A stretch of DNA of 64,000 nt, from NCBI GenBank assembly GCA_033762735.1, contig JANRLJ010000221.1, positions 1-64,000 of the forward strand, given 5' to 3'. This stretch comes from JANRLJ01 sp033762735 (lineage in GTDB: Bacteria > Chloroflexota > Anaerolineae > Aggregatilineales > Phototrophicaceae). Both the position numbers and the translations under genes were made by a program. The notes under the pieces are model-generated. The model made no database searches. It was not told where the DNA came from and worked only from the letters and a program-made list of their open reading frames with translations. Position 1 is the stretch's first letter, and every line of letters begins with the position of its first letter. This document shows positions 24,153 through 32,545 of this stretch, one piece after another.

Positions 24153-25012
24153 GACCTGGTGGCCTCAATATACAGCATCGGAATCGTCATGCGAAGTTCG
24201 CCCTGCGCTGCGGCCAGGGCGTTCAATTCTGCTTCCAGTGCAGAGAACACGGCGATTTCATCTTCGCTCTGCACAATCGCCCGCCAGCTTTCAAGAAAGC
24301 CGAGGCGCGTCAGCCAGTGTGTGAAGAAGGCGCGGGCGTTCAGATAGCGCATGGTGAACTGAGCTTCGATGACGCGAACTGCTGTAAACCCTGCCTCATC
24401 CAGCAGCGCCCGCACCAATTCAGCCGTTCCCCGATGGTCTTCATGATGATCGAGTCGCTCCACTGCAAGCGGCAGATTCATCGCTTGCAGCACGTCGCGG
24501 TATACCGCGTAAAACTCGCGCATGTGGCCTTTGAGGTTGGTCGTCAATGCAAGACGGCCTCCTGGCTTCAACACCCGGCGGCACTCCCCCAGCAAGGCTA
24601 CCGGGTCATCGACATTGTTAATGAGCAGATTTCCCACGACCAGATCAAGCGATTCATCGGCAAAGGGCAGGCGCAAGCCATCGCCGCAGATCAGCAGCAC
24701 ATTGGATAAGCCATAGCCAGCACGTTTCTGTTCCGCCCGTTCCAGTGCCGCCCACCAGGGATCAAGCCCATAGAGGCGGCAGGAGTCGCCGTGCATGTTC
24801 GCCAGCGGGAACAGAGGAAACCCGGTCGCGCAGCCAATATCCAGAATCGCAAGATTTGGCCTGAGTTCAAGATGATCGAACAACAGTTGACCAAACGGCG
24901 CAGCCCACAGCGGCAGTTCATCGAAAACCGCTGCGATCTGCGCCGCCATTTGTGCCGCCATTTGCGCCGCGTCCCGCGCAAAGTCAATGGGACGGTTGAG
25001 GTAGTCCGTCAT
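24149..25012 (-). CDS. Class I SAM-dependent methyltransferase
   Basis: A 287-residue methyltransferase with ILDIGCATGFPLFPLA (motif I, near 54-69), YGLDPWW and VGNLLINNVDDPVALLGECRRVLKPGGRLALTTN (motifs post-I to III). The substrate is unknown. The N-terminus contains a tandem AAQM repeat encoded by 12-bp units (about 24940-24972), a possible slippage site. It is the last gene of a three-gene minus-strand operon with 4-bp overlap to the GNAT gene upstream. Confidence 0.87.
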   Translation of the reverse strand: MTDYLNRPIDFARDAAQMAAQMAAQIAAVFDELPLWAAPFGQLLFDHLELRPNLAILDIGCATGFPLFPLANMHGDSCRLYGLDPWWAALERAEQKRAGYGLSNVLLICGDGLRLPFADESLDLVVGNLLINNVDDPVALLGECRRVLKPGGRLALTTNLKGHMREFYAVYRDVLQAMNLPLAVERLDHHEDHRGTAELVRALLDEAGFTAVRVIEAQFTMRYLNARAFFTHWLTRLGFLESWRAIVQSEDEIAVFSALEAELNALAAAQGELRMTIPMLYIEATRS

Positions 25013-25542
25013 GAAGATTCAGACGCTTTCAGAAGCCGATAGAAGTAGACGGTCGCTTCCAGCACACCTTGCTCATTCACCACGAAATCAGGAATTTCTC
25101 CAACACGCACATAGCCGTAGCGCTCGTACATGCCTTCTGCCACATCGCCCTTGAGCGTATCCAGCACCAGCAGCGTCCGACCATACGCCCGCGCACAGTC
25201 GTCCAGCGCTCGCAGCAGCACCTTGCCGATCCCCTTCCCGCGATAGGCCGTATGCACCATCAGCTTTTGCACCTCGGCACGGTGGCGGCCATTCGGCTTG
25301 CCAACCAGCTCAAGCTGTGCGCTTCCTGTAAGTCTATCGCCTTCATAGGACGCCAGCAGCAGGCGCTTGCCCTTCGCCACCTCGGCGGCAATATCACGCC
25401 AGTAGACTTCAGCTTCTTCCGTCGCTAAAGGGCGATGAAAACCAATCGAAGCGCCATCATCCACTGCATCGCGCAGCAGTTCGACAAAAGCGGCGAAATC
25501 GGCTTCAAGCTGTTCGGCAGTCAGCACCTCAACGCGGGTCAT
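25009..25542 (-). CDS. GNAT family N-acetyltransferase
   Basis: A 177-residue acetyltransferase: RAEVQKLMVHTAYRGKGIGKVLL near 88-110 is the acetyl-CoA binding motif A, and GMYERYGYVRVGEIPDF the C-terminal beta-bulge region. Closest in layout to GNATs resembling aminoglycoside/streptothricin-type or small-molecule acetylases; the substrate is not assignable. Both ends overlap neighbours by 4 bp (ATGA-type), so it is translationally coupled within the operon. Confidence 0.9.
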   Translation of the reverse strand: MTRVEVLTAEQLEADFAAFVELLRDAVDDGASIGFHRPLATEEAEVYWRDIAAEVAKGKRLLLASYEGDRLTGSAQLELVGKPNGRHRAEVQKLMVHTAYRGKGIGKVLLRALDDCARAYGRTLLVLDTLKGDVAEGMYERYGYVRVGEIPDFVVNEQGVLEATVYFYRLLKASESS

Positions 25543-26177
25543 TTGCGCCTCGCAACAGCCAGCGCATCTCCCAACGGCAGCACCATCATATCAAGGCGCG
25601 CATCAGCCGCCATCTGTTCGGCAAAAGCCTTTATCATGCGGTCTCCGTCGTCCTGTGGATTGAGCACCTGTCCGTGTCGGTAGATGTTGTGCGCGGTGAT
25701 GAGTCCGCCGGGGCGCACATTTTCCACCGACCACGCCAGATAATCGGGATAGCTGACCTTATCCGCGTCGATAAAGACGAAATCAAATGGGCCGCGCGGG
25801 CTGATCTTGTGCAGCACTTCCAGCGCCGCCCCCTGCATAATCTCCACTTTAGACTCAACCCCGGCTCTCTCGAACCCGGCGCGGGCAACGTCAGCGTGTT
25901 TGCTGCTGACTTCGACGGTGATGAGCTTGCCGTCGTCGGGCAGGGCGCGGGCAATCCAGGTGCCGCTGTACCCGGCCAGCGTACCGATTTCGACGGCCTT
26001 TTTCGCGTTCACCAGCCGCACCAGCCAGCCGAGCAGATAGCCCTCGACAGGCTGGACGCTGATGGTCGGCAGGTTGTTGTGCTGCGCGTTCTGCTGAATC
26101 CAGCGCAGGGCATCGTCTTCGGGCGTGACGAGTGTCCCGATGTAGTGGTCGAACTGTTCGCGGAGTGCGTCGGTCAT
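25539..26177 (-). CDS. O-methyltransferase (family 3, catechol/caffeoyl-CoA type)
   Basis: A 212-residue class I O-methyltransferase. VEIGTLAGYSGTWIARALPD near 62-81 is motif I with the family's G-x-x-x-GYST signature; FDFVFIDADKVSYPDYL near 135-151 holds the metal-binding Asp residues, and GGLITAHNIYRHG follows. Length is normal. It is the first gene of the three-gene operon and acts on a catechol-like or unknown phenolic substrate. Confidence 0.92.
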   Translation of the reverse strand: MTDALREQFDHYIGTLVTPEDDALRWIQQNAQHNNLPTISVQPVEGYLLGWLVRLVNAKKAVEIGTLAGYSGTWIARALPDDGKLITVEVSSKHADVARAGFERAGVESKVEIMQGAALEVLHKISPRGPFDFVFIDADKVSYPDYLAWSVENVRPGGLITAHNIYRHGQVLNPQDDGDRMIKAFAEQMAADARLDMMVLPLGDALAVARRK

Positions 26178-26212
26178 GCGTTTTCTATCCTTTGAGATGG
26201 GCAGTTAGGTTG

Positions 26213-26848
26213 TCAGGCGATACCGATTCTGATCGCATTCTTTTCCTGAAGAATGGCGACCAGCACGCGCAGTAAATCCTCCAAATCCTGTGGAACCCGG
26301 TATAGATTCAAATCCTGGGTAAACGAGCGCTGCTCTCGATTCAGCACACCGAACTGCCATATGTCCCCGATGGACACCGCGCCAAACAAGAGCGGTGTCG
26401 AGTCATCGGCGAGTTGATCGAGCGCGACGAGTTCCGCCGCAAGCTGGGTGAAGCCGCGCTGGATTTCCGCATTTTTCGCTTCCACAATCAGGAAATTGTT
26501 CTCACCCTGAATGAAGTAGTCCAGCGTTCCGCGCAGATGATGGCCCGCATTGACCGCAAATTCTACTTTAACCTTTACCTGAAAGCGGCGGATCAGTTCG
26601 GCAACAATAGGCGCAATCAGAAATTCACGGCGGGCAATCTCGCTGGTCAGCCCGATATAGGGCAATACTTCATTGATGCGCGTTTGCAGGTCCGCGGCCC
26701 ATTCTATCGCCTGCGTGGTTCGGGGTAAGTCCAACCGCCTCGCCTGATAGCTGTATCCGAAGTAGGACAGCGTTGCCTCGATATCAGGTGCAAGTCGGAA
26801 GTAATCGGCAAAGGTGACGAAGTTCTCGATTTCAAGCATGGGGCGCAT
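26213..26848 (-). CDS. PD-(D/E)XK-like nuclease-fold protein, paralogue 2
   Basis: A 211-residue protein with SEIARREFLIAPIV, then LRGTLDYFI and NFLIVEAKNAEIQRGFTQLAAELVAL. D, E-x-K and Q spacing fits the PD-(D/E)XK nuclease core, as in DUF-type restriction-like proteins. The start ATG at 26848 overlaps the TGA of the upstream paralogue (ATGA), so the two are coupled. The frame extends upstream but reads the paralogue out of frame. Function is unknown; a nuclease or nuclease-derived binding role is inferred. Confidence 0.8.
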   Translation of the reverse strand: MRPMLEIENFVTFADYFRLAPDIEATLSYFGYSYQARRLDLPRTTQAIEWAADLQTRINEVLPYIGLTSEIARREFLIAPIVAELIRRFQVKVKVEFAVNAGHHLRGTLDYFIQGENNFLIVEAKNAEIQRGFTQLAAELVALDQLADDSTPLLFGAVSIGDIWQFGVLNREQRSFTQDLNLYRVPQDLEDLLRVLVAILQEKNAIRIGIA

Positions 26849-27492
26849 CAGATCACTTCCCCCGTTTGTGATGTTTGGGGAACACCGTAGGTCGGTGCGA
26901 GAATCCCGACGAGGATTTGCAGCAGTGTTTCCAGCATCCCCGGCACCGTGTAGAGCGTCAAGTCCTGCGTAACCTGCTTGCGCGTTCGATCCAGGATACC
27001 GAACTGCCACACGTTTCCAATCGAAACCGCGCCGTAAAGGTTCTCGACCTGTGCCTCTGTCATCTGATCCAGCGCGACCAGTTCCGCCGCAAGCTGCGTA
27101 AACCCGCGCTGCAAGTCCGCGTTTTTCGCCTCCACAATCAGAAAGTTGTGCTGTGCCTGTAGGAAATAATCAATCGTCCCGCGCAGATGATCGCCTGCAT
27201 CTAACGGGAAGTCGGACTGGACACGTGCTTCGGTAAATCGGGCGAGGTCAAACAGCACCGGCGCGATCAGAAATTCACGGCGGGCAATTTCGTTGGTGAG
27301 ATTGATAAAGGCCAGCCCCGTCGTCAGGCGATGGGTAAGATCAGCGACCCAGGGGAGTTCAGCCTCCACCTTCGGCAGGATCGCAAAGTCACTTTTATAG
27401 CCATAATTCAGATGTTTTAGAGCGGCAGCCGCATCAATACCCAGCCGGAAATAATCCAAAACCGTAATAACTGTCTCTAAGGAGGGGAGCAT
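26848..27492 (-). CDS. PD-(D/E)XK-like nuclease-fold protein, paralogue 1
   Basis: 214 residues, clearly homologous along its length to the downstream gene: NEIARREFLIAPVL, LRGTIDYFL and NFLIVEAKNADLQRGFTQL are shared. The same D...E-A-K pattern suggests a PD-(D/E)XK fold. Adjacent duplication with coupling suggests a hetero-oligomer or recent tandem duplication. No partner ATPase or methylase lies beside them. Confidence 0.8.
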   Translation of the reverse strand: MLPSLETVITVLDYFRLGIDAAAALKHLNYGYKSDFAILPKVEAELPWVADLTHRLTTGLAFINLTNEIARREFLIAPVLFDLARFTEARVQSDFPLDAGDHLRGTIDYFLQAQHNFLIVEAKNADLQRGFTQLAAELVALDQMTEAQVENLYGAVSIGNVWQFGILDRTRKQVTQDLTLYTVPGMLETLLQILVGILAPTYGVPQTSQTGEVI

Positions 27493-27534
27493 CGCTGTGT
27501 CCTCGTCGCGCTTGCGTGTGCCAACCCTATTCTA

Positions 27535-28497
27535 TCACTCCTCTTCCTCCGCTTCGGCCACCTTCTTTTCCACAGGCTTATCGCGCCGGATGATGAAGTG
27601 GTCGAGATCGCGGGCGACATACGTCTCTGGGAAGATGGCGCGGGCTTCAGCGATTACGTCGCGCTCACGGTAGCGGCGGGAGATGTGCGTCAGCAGCAGA
27701 GTCTTCACGCCACATTCCAGCGCCAGTTCTGCCGCCTGTTTCGCGGTGATATGCCCAAAGGCGCGGGCGGTGTCCGCTTCGACATCCAGAAACGTCGCCT
27801 CGATCACCAGCGCGTGAGCCTCCCTGACGTACTCCTTAATCGGCTCCAGCCGGACAATATCTCCCACGCACACCAGCTTTGACCCGGCAATTTCCTCGCC
27901 AAGCACCATGTCCGGCGTGATCGTGCGACCGTCATTCAGCGTCACGCTTTCACCACGCACCAGCAGCGAGCGCTCTGGCCCAGCCGGGACGCCGAGCGCT
28001 TCGGCCTTTTCGACCAGAAACGGGCGATGTGTCTTTTCCTGAAAGACGTAGCCGAAGTTATCCGGCCCGCGATGCTGCACCGGGAATGCACTCACGGTAA
28101 AGTCTTTCGTATGGAACAAGCGACCCGGCTTCACGTCGATGAGATGAAGCGGGATGGGCAGCTTTTCATTGCGGAAGACAACTTCATACAGGAGCGCCTG
28201 CACACGGTCGAGCACGGTTCTGCCGCCCCAGATTTCGATCTGGTCGATGTTTTCTTCCCAGCGCACAAAGGTGGAAATCAGCCCGCCGAGGCCGAGGATA
28301 TGGTCAAGATGGCCGTGCGTCAGCAGCACTTTGTTCAGCTTTTTGAAGCCGATGCCGCTGCGGAGAATCTGGCGTTGAGTCCCTTCGCCGCAGTCCACGA
28401 GGAAGCGATGCTCACCCGCCAGCACCGCCAGCGCAGGCAGTCCGCGATGAATCGAGGGCGCAGAGGCCGAGGTGCCAAAAAAGACGACTTCAAACAT
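27535..28497 (-). CDS. rnz: Ribonuclease Z
   Basis: tRNA 3' processing endonuclease (ElaC type), 320 residues. The metallo-beta-lactamase motif HGHLDH is at 61-66, preceded by FLVDCGEGTQRQI; later GDI...R and EATFLD, then HITAKQAAELA and LLTHISRRY hold the remaining zinc ligands. It ends with a short Lys/Glu-rich tail (KPVEKKVAEAEEEE). Start at ATG 28497. Confidence 0.96.
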   Translation of the reverse strand: MFEVVFFGTSASAPSIHRGLPALAVLAGEHRFLVDCGEGTQRQILRSGIGFKKLNKVLLTHGHLDHILGLGGLISTFVRWEENIDQIEIWGGRTVLDRVQALLYEVVFRNEKLPIPLHLIDVKPGRLFHTKDFTVSAFPVQHRGPDNFGYVFQEKTHRPFLVEKAEALGVPAGPERSLLVRGESVTLNDGRTITPDMVLGEEIAGSKLVCVGDIVRLEPIKEYVREAHALVIEATFLDVEADTARAFGHITAKQAAELALECGVKTLLLTHISRRYRERDVIAEARAIFPETYVARDLDHFIIRRDKPVEKKVAEAEEEE

Positions 28498-28636
28498 GCG
28501 TGGCTTTCAGTTCCCGATGTGCGAATTCAAGTCAGGGTGACAGGACACAGCGCTCACATCTGAGAAGCGCCTACCCCCATCAATACTTTCCTGAGTCTAC
28601 ACGAAGAACCCTGAACGCAATATTGGCAAATGCGCC

Positions 28637-30679
28637 TTAATTCGAGGCGTTTTGTTCAGCAACCGTGATGCGATAGAGGAACAACCGATCCCCGCGCGGG
28701 CGGCCATCCTGCAATACACTAAGGCGCTCGTCGCTGGTGTCCTGATATGCGCCGACCGAAATCTGATATTCACCTGGCGGCATCGTTTCGGGCAGTGGAA
28801 TATACGTAATCTGCATGAAGACATCACGGTCTTCAAGCTGGCTCGGCACGACGCTGATGGTATCCGTCTGGGCAATGGGCTGCGCGGCAGGGTCGGCTTG
28901 AATGTGTGTGAACAGCAGTAAATCCGGCGGTACGATGCCATCCACGCGCCAGTACGTCACAACAGTGACGATGCTGCCGGGGCGGTAAATGGGGGATTCT
29001 TCCGGTGAATATCCGTAGAAGGTGAGATTCCCGCCCAGACTAACCGGGATTTGGGCCATATCGCTTTCCCCGGCGCTGCTGGCTTCTGGCGCATAGGTCA
29101 CGGGCGCGACGAAATTCATGCGCCCAATCGTGTCCGCCAGGCGTGTGCTTACGTCCATCTCCAGCACGGCCTGAGTGGGAATATTCTCCGCCTCCACCCA
29201 TTCCCCGCGCAGCAGCCAGTCCCGCACCCGCCAATGGGCGTTTTCCAAGTCCTGCTCACCGGGGAGAATAATCTGCTGGAGCGCACCGCCCTGGGTCATT
29301 ACCAGCCCGGACGCGCAATCGACATAGCGCAGCGGGGGATTGCGGCGGCTCATCAGCGTCAGCATGAGGCTGGCTTCGCCGTCCAGCGTATTGGGAACGC
29401 CGTCGCTGCACACAACCGTCTGCAAATCGCCCGCATATGCGTCCAGGTAACGCGCCAACTGTGCCACCCGCGTGTTATAGGCGGTCTGCACGTCCGGGCG
29501 CTGCGGCCAGCGGTTGAACAGGTCGCTGCCCGTCCACAGCATCAGTCCACCCATCCAGACGACAAAGCCCAGCGCAGTGAGCGAGCGACTGTAGCGCGGC
29601 ACACAGCGCACTGCCAGATCGGACAGCGTATCGACCCCTAAGCCGAAGTAAAGCGCGATCAGCGGCAGCAGCGGCACATAGGCCTGAAAATTGGCGCCCT
29701 CGTTTGCTAAAACCGCCCCCGGCAGCAGAATAACCGAGGACAGCAGCACCAGCACATGCGTCGTTTTGCGCCAGCCGATGAGCGCCGCGCCAATGCCGAC
29801 CAGCAGTACAAGGCTGGCAAGCGGATCAAGCAGCGGACGACCGGGAATGTTCCGCGCCGGATTCGTATCGCCCCAGAAGAAAAAACCGCCGAGGCCGCGC
29901 AGCGTGTCCTGAAGCGAAATCCCCGGCACCAGCTCGAACAGGCGCTGTGCACCGCTGAGCGAGCGAAGTTGAATCGACGATGTCAGGTAAGGCATCGCCA
30001 TAATCATCAGCAGCAGGAGCGAAAAGGTGATGTAGCGCACCCGGCGGCGGGAGACTTTCTGCCGCGCAAAAAGAATCATGTAGGTGATGAAGACCGCGCC
30101 GATCAGCACCGCCAGCAAGCCGACCGGATGCACATACAGCGCCAGCCCCAGCGCGACACCGAGCGCCGCGAACAGCGTGGTATTCGCCCCGCGGCGGCGG
30201 CGGCGGCGGTAGACAGGCAGCGCCACCGCCAGACAAAGCAGCACCGCCGTAACCACCAGCGGCACCAGCATCTCCCGCGACACCTGCCGCGAGAGCAGCA
30301 CCGGCCAGAAGGTGAACGACATCAGGACCAGCGAACTTAACCCGGCCAGACGCCCGAACAGCCGGGTTCCGAGCGCGTAAATCATGGACAGAGACAGCAT
30401 CCCCACCCAGACGGAGAAGACATGGTAACCCAGCAGCCCGCGCCCGGTGAAGGTGGTCACGGCGGCCAGCACCGCATGATACAGCCCCTCGCGTCCCTGC
30501 CCATTGCCAGCGTCGGTAAAGACGGTGATATTGCCCGATCTGGCCTGTTCGGTTAAGCGAACATCGGTGATTTCGTCGGCGTTTAACCCCGGCGGCAGCC
30601 ATAGAAGCTGATAAAATCGAAAGAACATCCCGGCCAGCAGGATGACAACCGCAAGGGCAAAACTCACACGACCGGACAA
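28637..30679 (-). CDS. ArnT/PMT-type membrane glycosyltransferase (GT-C fold)
   Basis: A 680-residue polytopic membrane protein. N-terminal TM, then PPGLNADEITDVRLTEQARSG with the acidic residues of the first GT-C loop; about eleven further TM segments to about 380, then a soluble periplasmic C-terminal half with a beta-sandwich look (SLGGNLTFYGY, GEYQISVGAYQDTSDERL). A cytoplasmic loop carries RRRRRRGAN. Probably a polyprenyl-phosphate-sugar-dependent transferase serving the surface proteins encoded upstream (inference). Confidence 0.82.
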   Translation of the reverse strand: MSGRVSFALAVVILLAGMFFRFYQLLWLPPGLNADEITDVRLTEQARSGNITVFTDAGNGQGREGLYHAVLAAVTTFTGRGLLGYHVFSVWVGMLSLSMIYALGTRLFGRLAGLSSLVLMSFTFWPVLLSRQVSREMLVPLVVTAVLLCLAVALPVYRRRRRRGANTTLFAALGVALGLALYVHPVGLLAVLIGAVFITYMILFARQKVSRRRVRYITFSLLLLMIMAMPYLTSSIQLRSLSGAQRLFELVPGISLQDTLRGLGGFFFWGDTNPARNIPGRPLLDPLASLVLLVGIGAALIGWRKTTHVLVLLSSVILLPGAVLANEGANFQAYVPLLPLIALYFGLGVDTLSDLAVRCVPRYSRSLTALGFVVWMGGLMLWTGSDLFNRWPQRPDVQTAYNTRVAQLARYLDAYAGDLQTVVCSDGVPNTLDGEASLMLTLMSRRNPPLRYVDCASGLVMTQGGALQQIILPGEQDLENAHWRVRDWLLRGEWVEAENIPTQAVLEMDVSTRLADTIGRMNFVAPVTYAPEASSAGESDMAQIPVSLGGNLTFYGYSPEESPIYRPGSIVTVVTYWRVDGIVPPDLLLFTHIQADPAAQPIAQTDTISVVPSQLEDRDVFMQITYIPLPETMPPGEYQISVGAYQDTSDERLSVLQDGRPRGDRLFLYRITVAEQNASN

Positions 30680-30791
30680 GGGAAGCTCCTGGGCTTTGTC
30701 AACAGCACAATACCCCCATCATAGCGTTCTCACGGTGGGTGAGGGGCATATCAGCGCTGTTTAGCATAGCAAAGCGCAGGGGGAAATTCAA

Positions 30792-31316
30792 TTAGAGGGA
30801 ACCCGCCCATGCACTGCATGCCAGCACGACCAAGCCCAGCGCCCCGTTCAGCCAGGTCAGCCGGACTTCGCGCTGGCGCAGTGCTTGCCATTCCTGCGCG
30901 GCAGCCGCAGCAGCTTCGGCTTTGCCACGTTCGATCAGCAGACTGGTACGCTCCAGCGCGGGCACAACCGTGTATTGCAGGAATAAGCCCGACAAGGCCA
31001 TCAGCACGATGACCCCGTGCTTGAGCAGCATCACCTGGCTCCAGGCATTATTAAAGCGCAGTACGCCATCGTAGTTCGGATCGAGCGACATCTGTATCAA
31101 CCCGGTCAGGATCAGCACACCGAGACTCAGATTGCTCAGCGGGGTAAAACGCTTGCGCAGGCGGTTGAGCAGATTCGCCAGCACCGAACTTTCCGCCAGC
31201 GTCCGCCGCATCTCCGGCCACACCAGCACCGCCGTGATGACCAGCCCGCCGATCCAGACGACCGTCGCAGACAGATGGAAGAAAAGACTAATGGCAAGGA
31301 TTGTCTGCTGGGACAA
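30792..31316 (-). CDS. CopD-like four-TM membrane protein
   Basis: A 174-residue membrane protein starting at TTG 31316, chosen because GGAGGAGG lies 7-8 nt upstream while no good ATG exists. FHLSATVVWIGGLVITAVLVWPEM is the CopD/DUF2269-type first helix; three more helices and a charged loop (LLIERGKAEAAAAAAQEW) follow. CopD proteins take part in copper handling, but short versions like this are uncharacterised. Its first 29 bp overlap the end of the GH-like gene, so it is probably translationally coupled. Confidence 0.78.
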   Translation of the reverse strand: MSQQTILAISLFFHLSATVVWIGGLVITAVLVWPEMRRTLAESSVLANLLNRLRKRFTPLSNLSLGVLILTGLIQMSLDPNYDGVLRFNNAWSQVMLLKHGVIVLMALSGLFLQYTVVPALERTSLLIERGKAEAAAAAAQEWQALRQREVRLTWLNGALGLVVLACSAWAGSL

Positions 31317-32541
31317 GCGCCGCCTCCTCCGGGCTTCGCGCCGGGAACACGGCATCGCCGCAGTACTTGGGCATCTGCGACAACGCGGCAAAAGCAGGGC
31401 GAATGGTGTTCATGGTCGGGTCTGTGATCGACCACCAGTACTGTTCATCCTCGGCGGTCCATTCCGGGTCGGGGATATAAATCACGGTCATAAGCCCCAC
31501 CCAGGGTCGCCAGTGCTGCGCGGCATATTCATAAGCGCGGACGAGCAGCCGCGCCTGATCGACCACATCGACCGCGTACCACTGATAGGACTCGTTGACC
31601 TGATCGGTGGTATAGCCGAACTCAAGAATCGCGATCTGCCGGGCGGCATCGTCGTTCTCGATCATGATGCGGCGCAAATCCTCGATGCGGCGAAAGGTGG
31701 CCCAGCGCCCGCGACCGTCGCGTTCGGCGTCTTCCGGGCCATATTCAGGAAACTCGTAACCGGGGGCGTGTGCGCCGAGCACGTCCATGTACTGTTGAAA
31801 ATTCAGATCGTAGAGCGCCTGCAAAAACACATCATCCGGCACGGCGACCACCTGCCCTTCCAGTGTCAGTCCACCCGTCGGCGCTAACCCGGCAGAGATA
31901 ATCACCGCATCAGGATCAGCCGCACGGATGGCCTCGCTGCACACGCGCAGCAGTTCTACGTATGCGCCCGCTTCTGGCGTCCGCCCGCCCCACTCCCGCG
32001 CCAGATTCGGCTCATTCCAGATCTGATACGCCGCGATGCGCCCGTGATAGCGTTCGGCAATCGTGCCACAGAAGTCGGCATAATCGGCCACATCATCCGG
32101 CGGCGCATCGATATAAGCACCGCTTTCCACCGGGGGCAGGCTCGGATGTGCCCAGTCCGGCGCATCGCTGAGCCGTGCGACGATCTGGATATTGCGCCGT
32201 TCCAGTTCGTCCAGCATCCGGTCGCCAAGCGCGAAGTGCCATTCGTCGGAATTGGGTTCGATGTCCTGCCACGCGAACACCTGCTTGACGTGTGTAAAAC
32301 CCATCAACTGCACCCAGTCCATGTGCGTCCCGGTCAGGAGGCCATCATCCCACCACAGCGAGGTGTGCACACTGTAGGAAAGCGACGTGAACGGGGCATC
32401 AGGGGGAATGGCATCCGCCCGGAAGGGGTCAGCCGGGGCAGTGCTGCGCCTAGCGTTCAGTCCCAGCATTACCACCACAACCAGAGGTAAAATCAGGGAC
32501 AGCGTAAGTACTCTGTCCCTGCCACGATGCAGAAATTTCAT
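31288..32541 (-). CDS. Membrane-anchored clan-A glycoside-hydrolase-like protein
   Basis: 417 residues from the Met at 32541. A signal/anchor helix (LTLSLILPLVVVVMLGL) is followed directly by a TIM-barrel glycosidase-like domain: GFTHVKQVFAWQDIEPN, YQIWNEPNLAREWGG near 173-186 (acid/base Glu), and ILEFGYTTDQVNESYQW near 304-320 (nucleophile Glu). It lacks the SH3b domains and CPAC tail of its relatives. It begins 4 nt after the upstream paralogue's stop. Confidence 0.86.
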   Translation of the reverse strand: MKFLHRGRDRVLTLSLILPLVVVVMLGLNARRSTAPADPFRADAIPPDAPFTSLSYSVHTSLWWDDGLLTGTHMDWVQLMGFTHVKQVFAWQDIEPNSDEWHFALGDRMLDELERRNIQIVARLSDAPDWAHPSLPPVESGAYIDAPPDDVADYADFCGTIAERYHGRIAAYQIWNEPNLAREWGGRTPEAGAYVELLRVCSEAIRAADPDAVIISAGLAPTGGLTLEGQVVAVPDDVFLQALYDLNFQQYMDVLGAHAPGYEFPEYGPEDAERDGRGRWATFRRIEDLRRIMIENDDAARQIAILEFGYTTDQVNESYQWYAVDVVDQARLLVRAYEYAAQHWRPWVGLMTVIYIPDPEWTAEDEQYWWSITDPTMNTIRPAFAALSQMPKYCGDAVFPARSPEEAALVPADNPCH

Positions 32542-32545
32542 TGCC

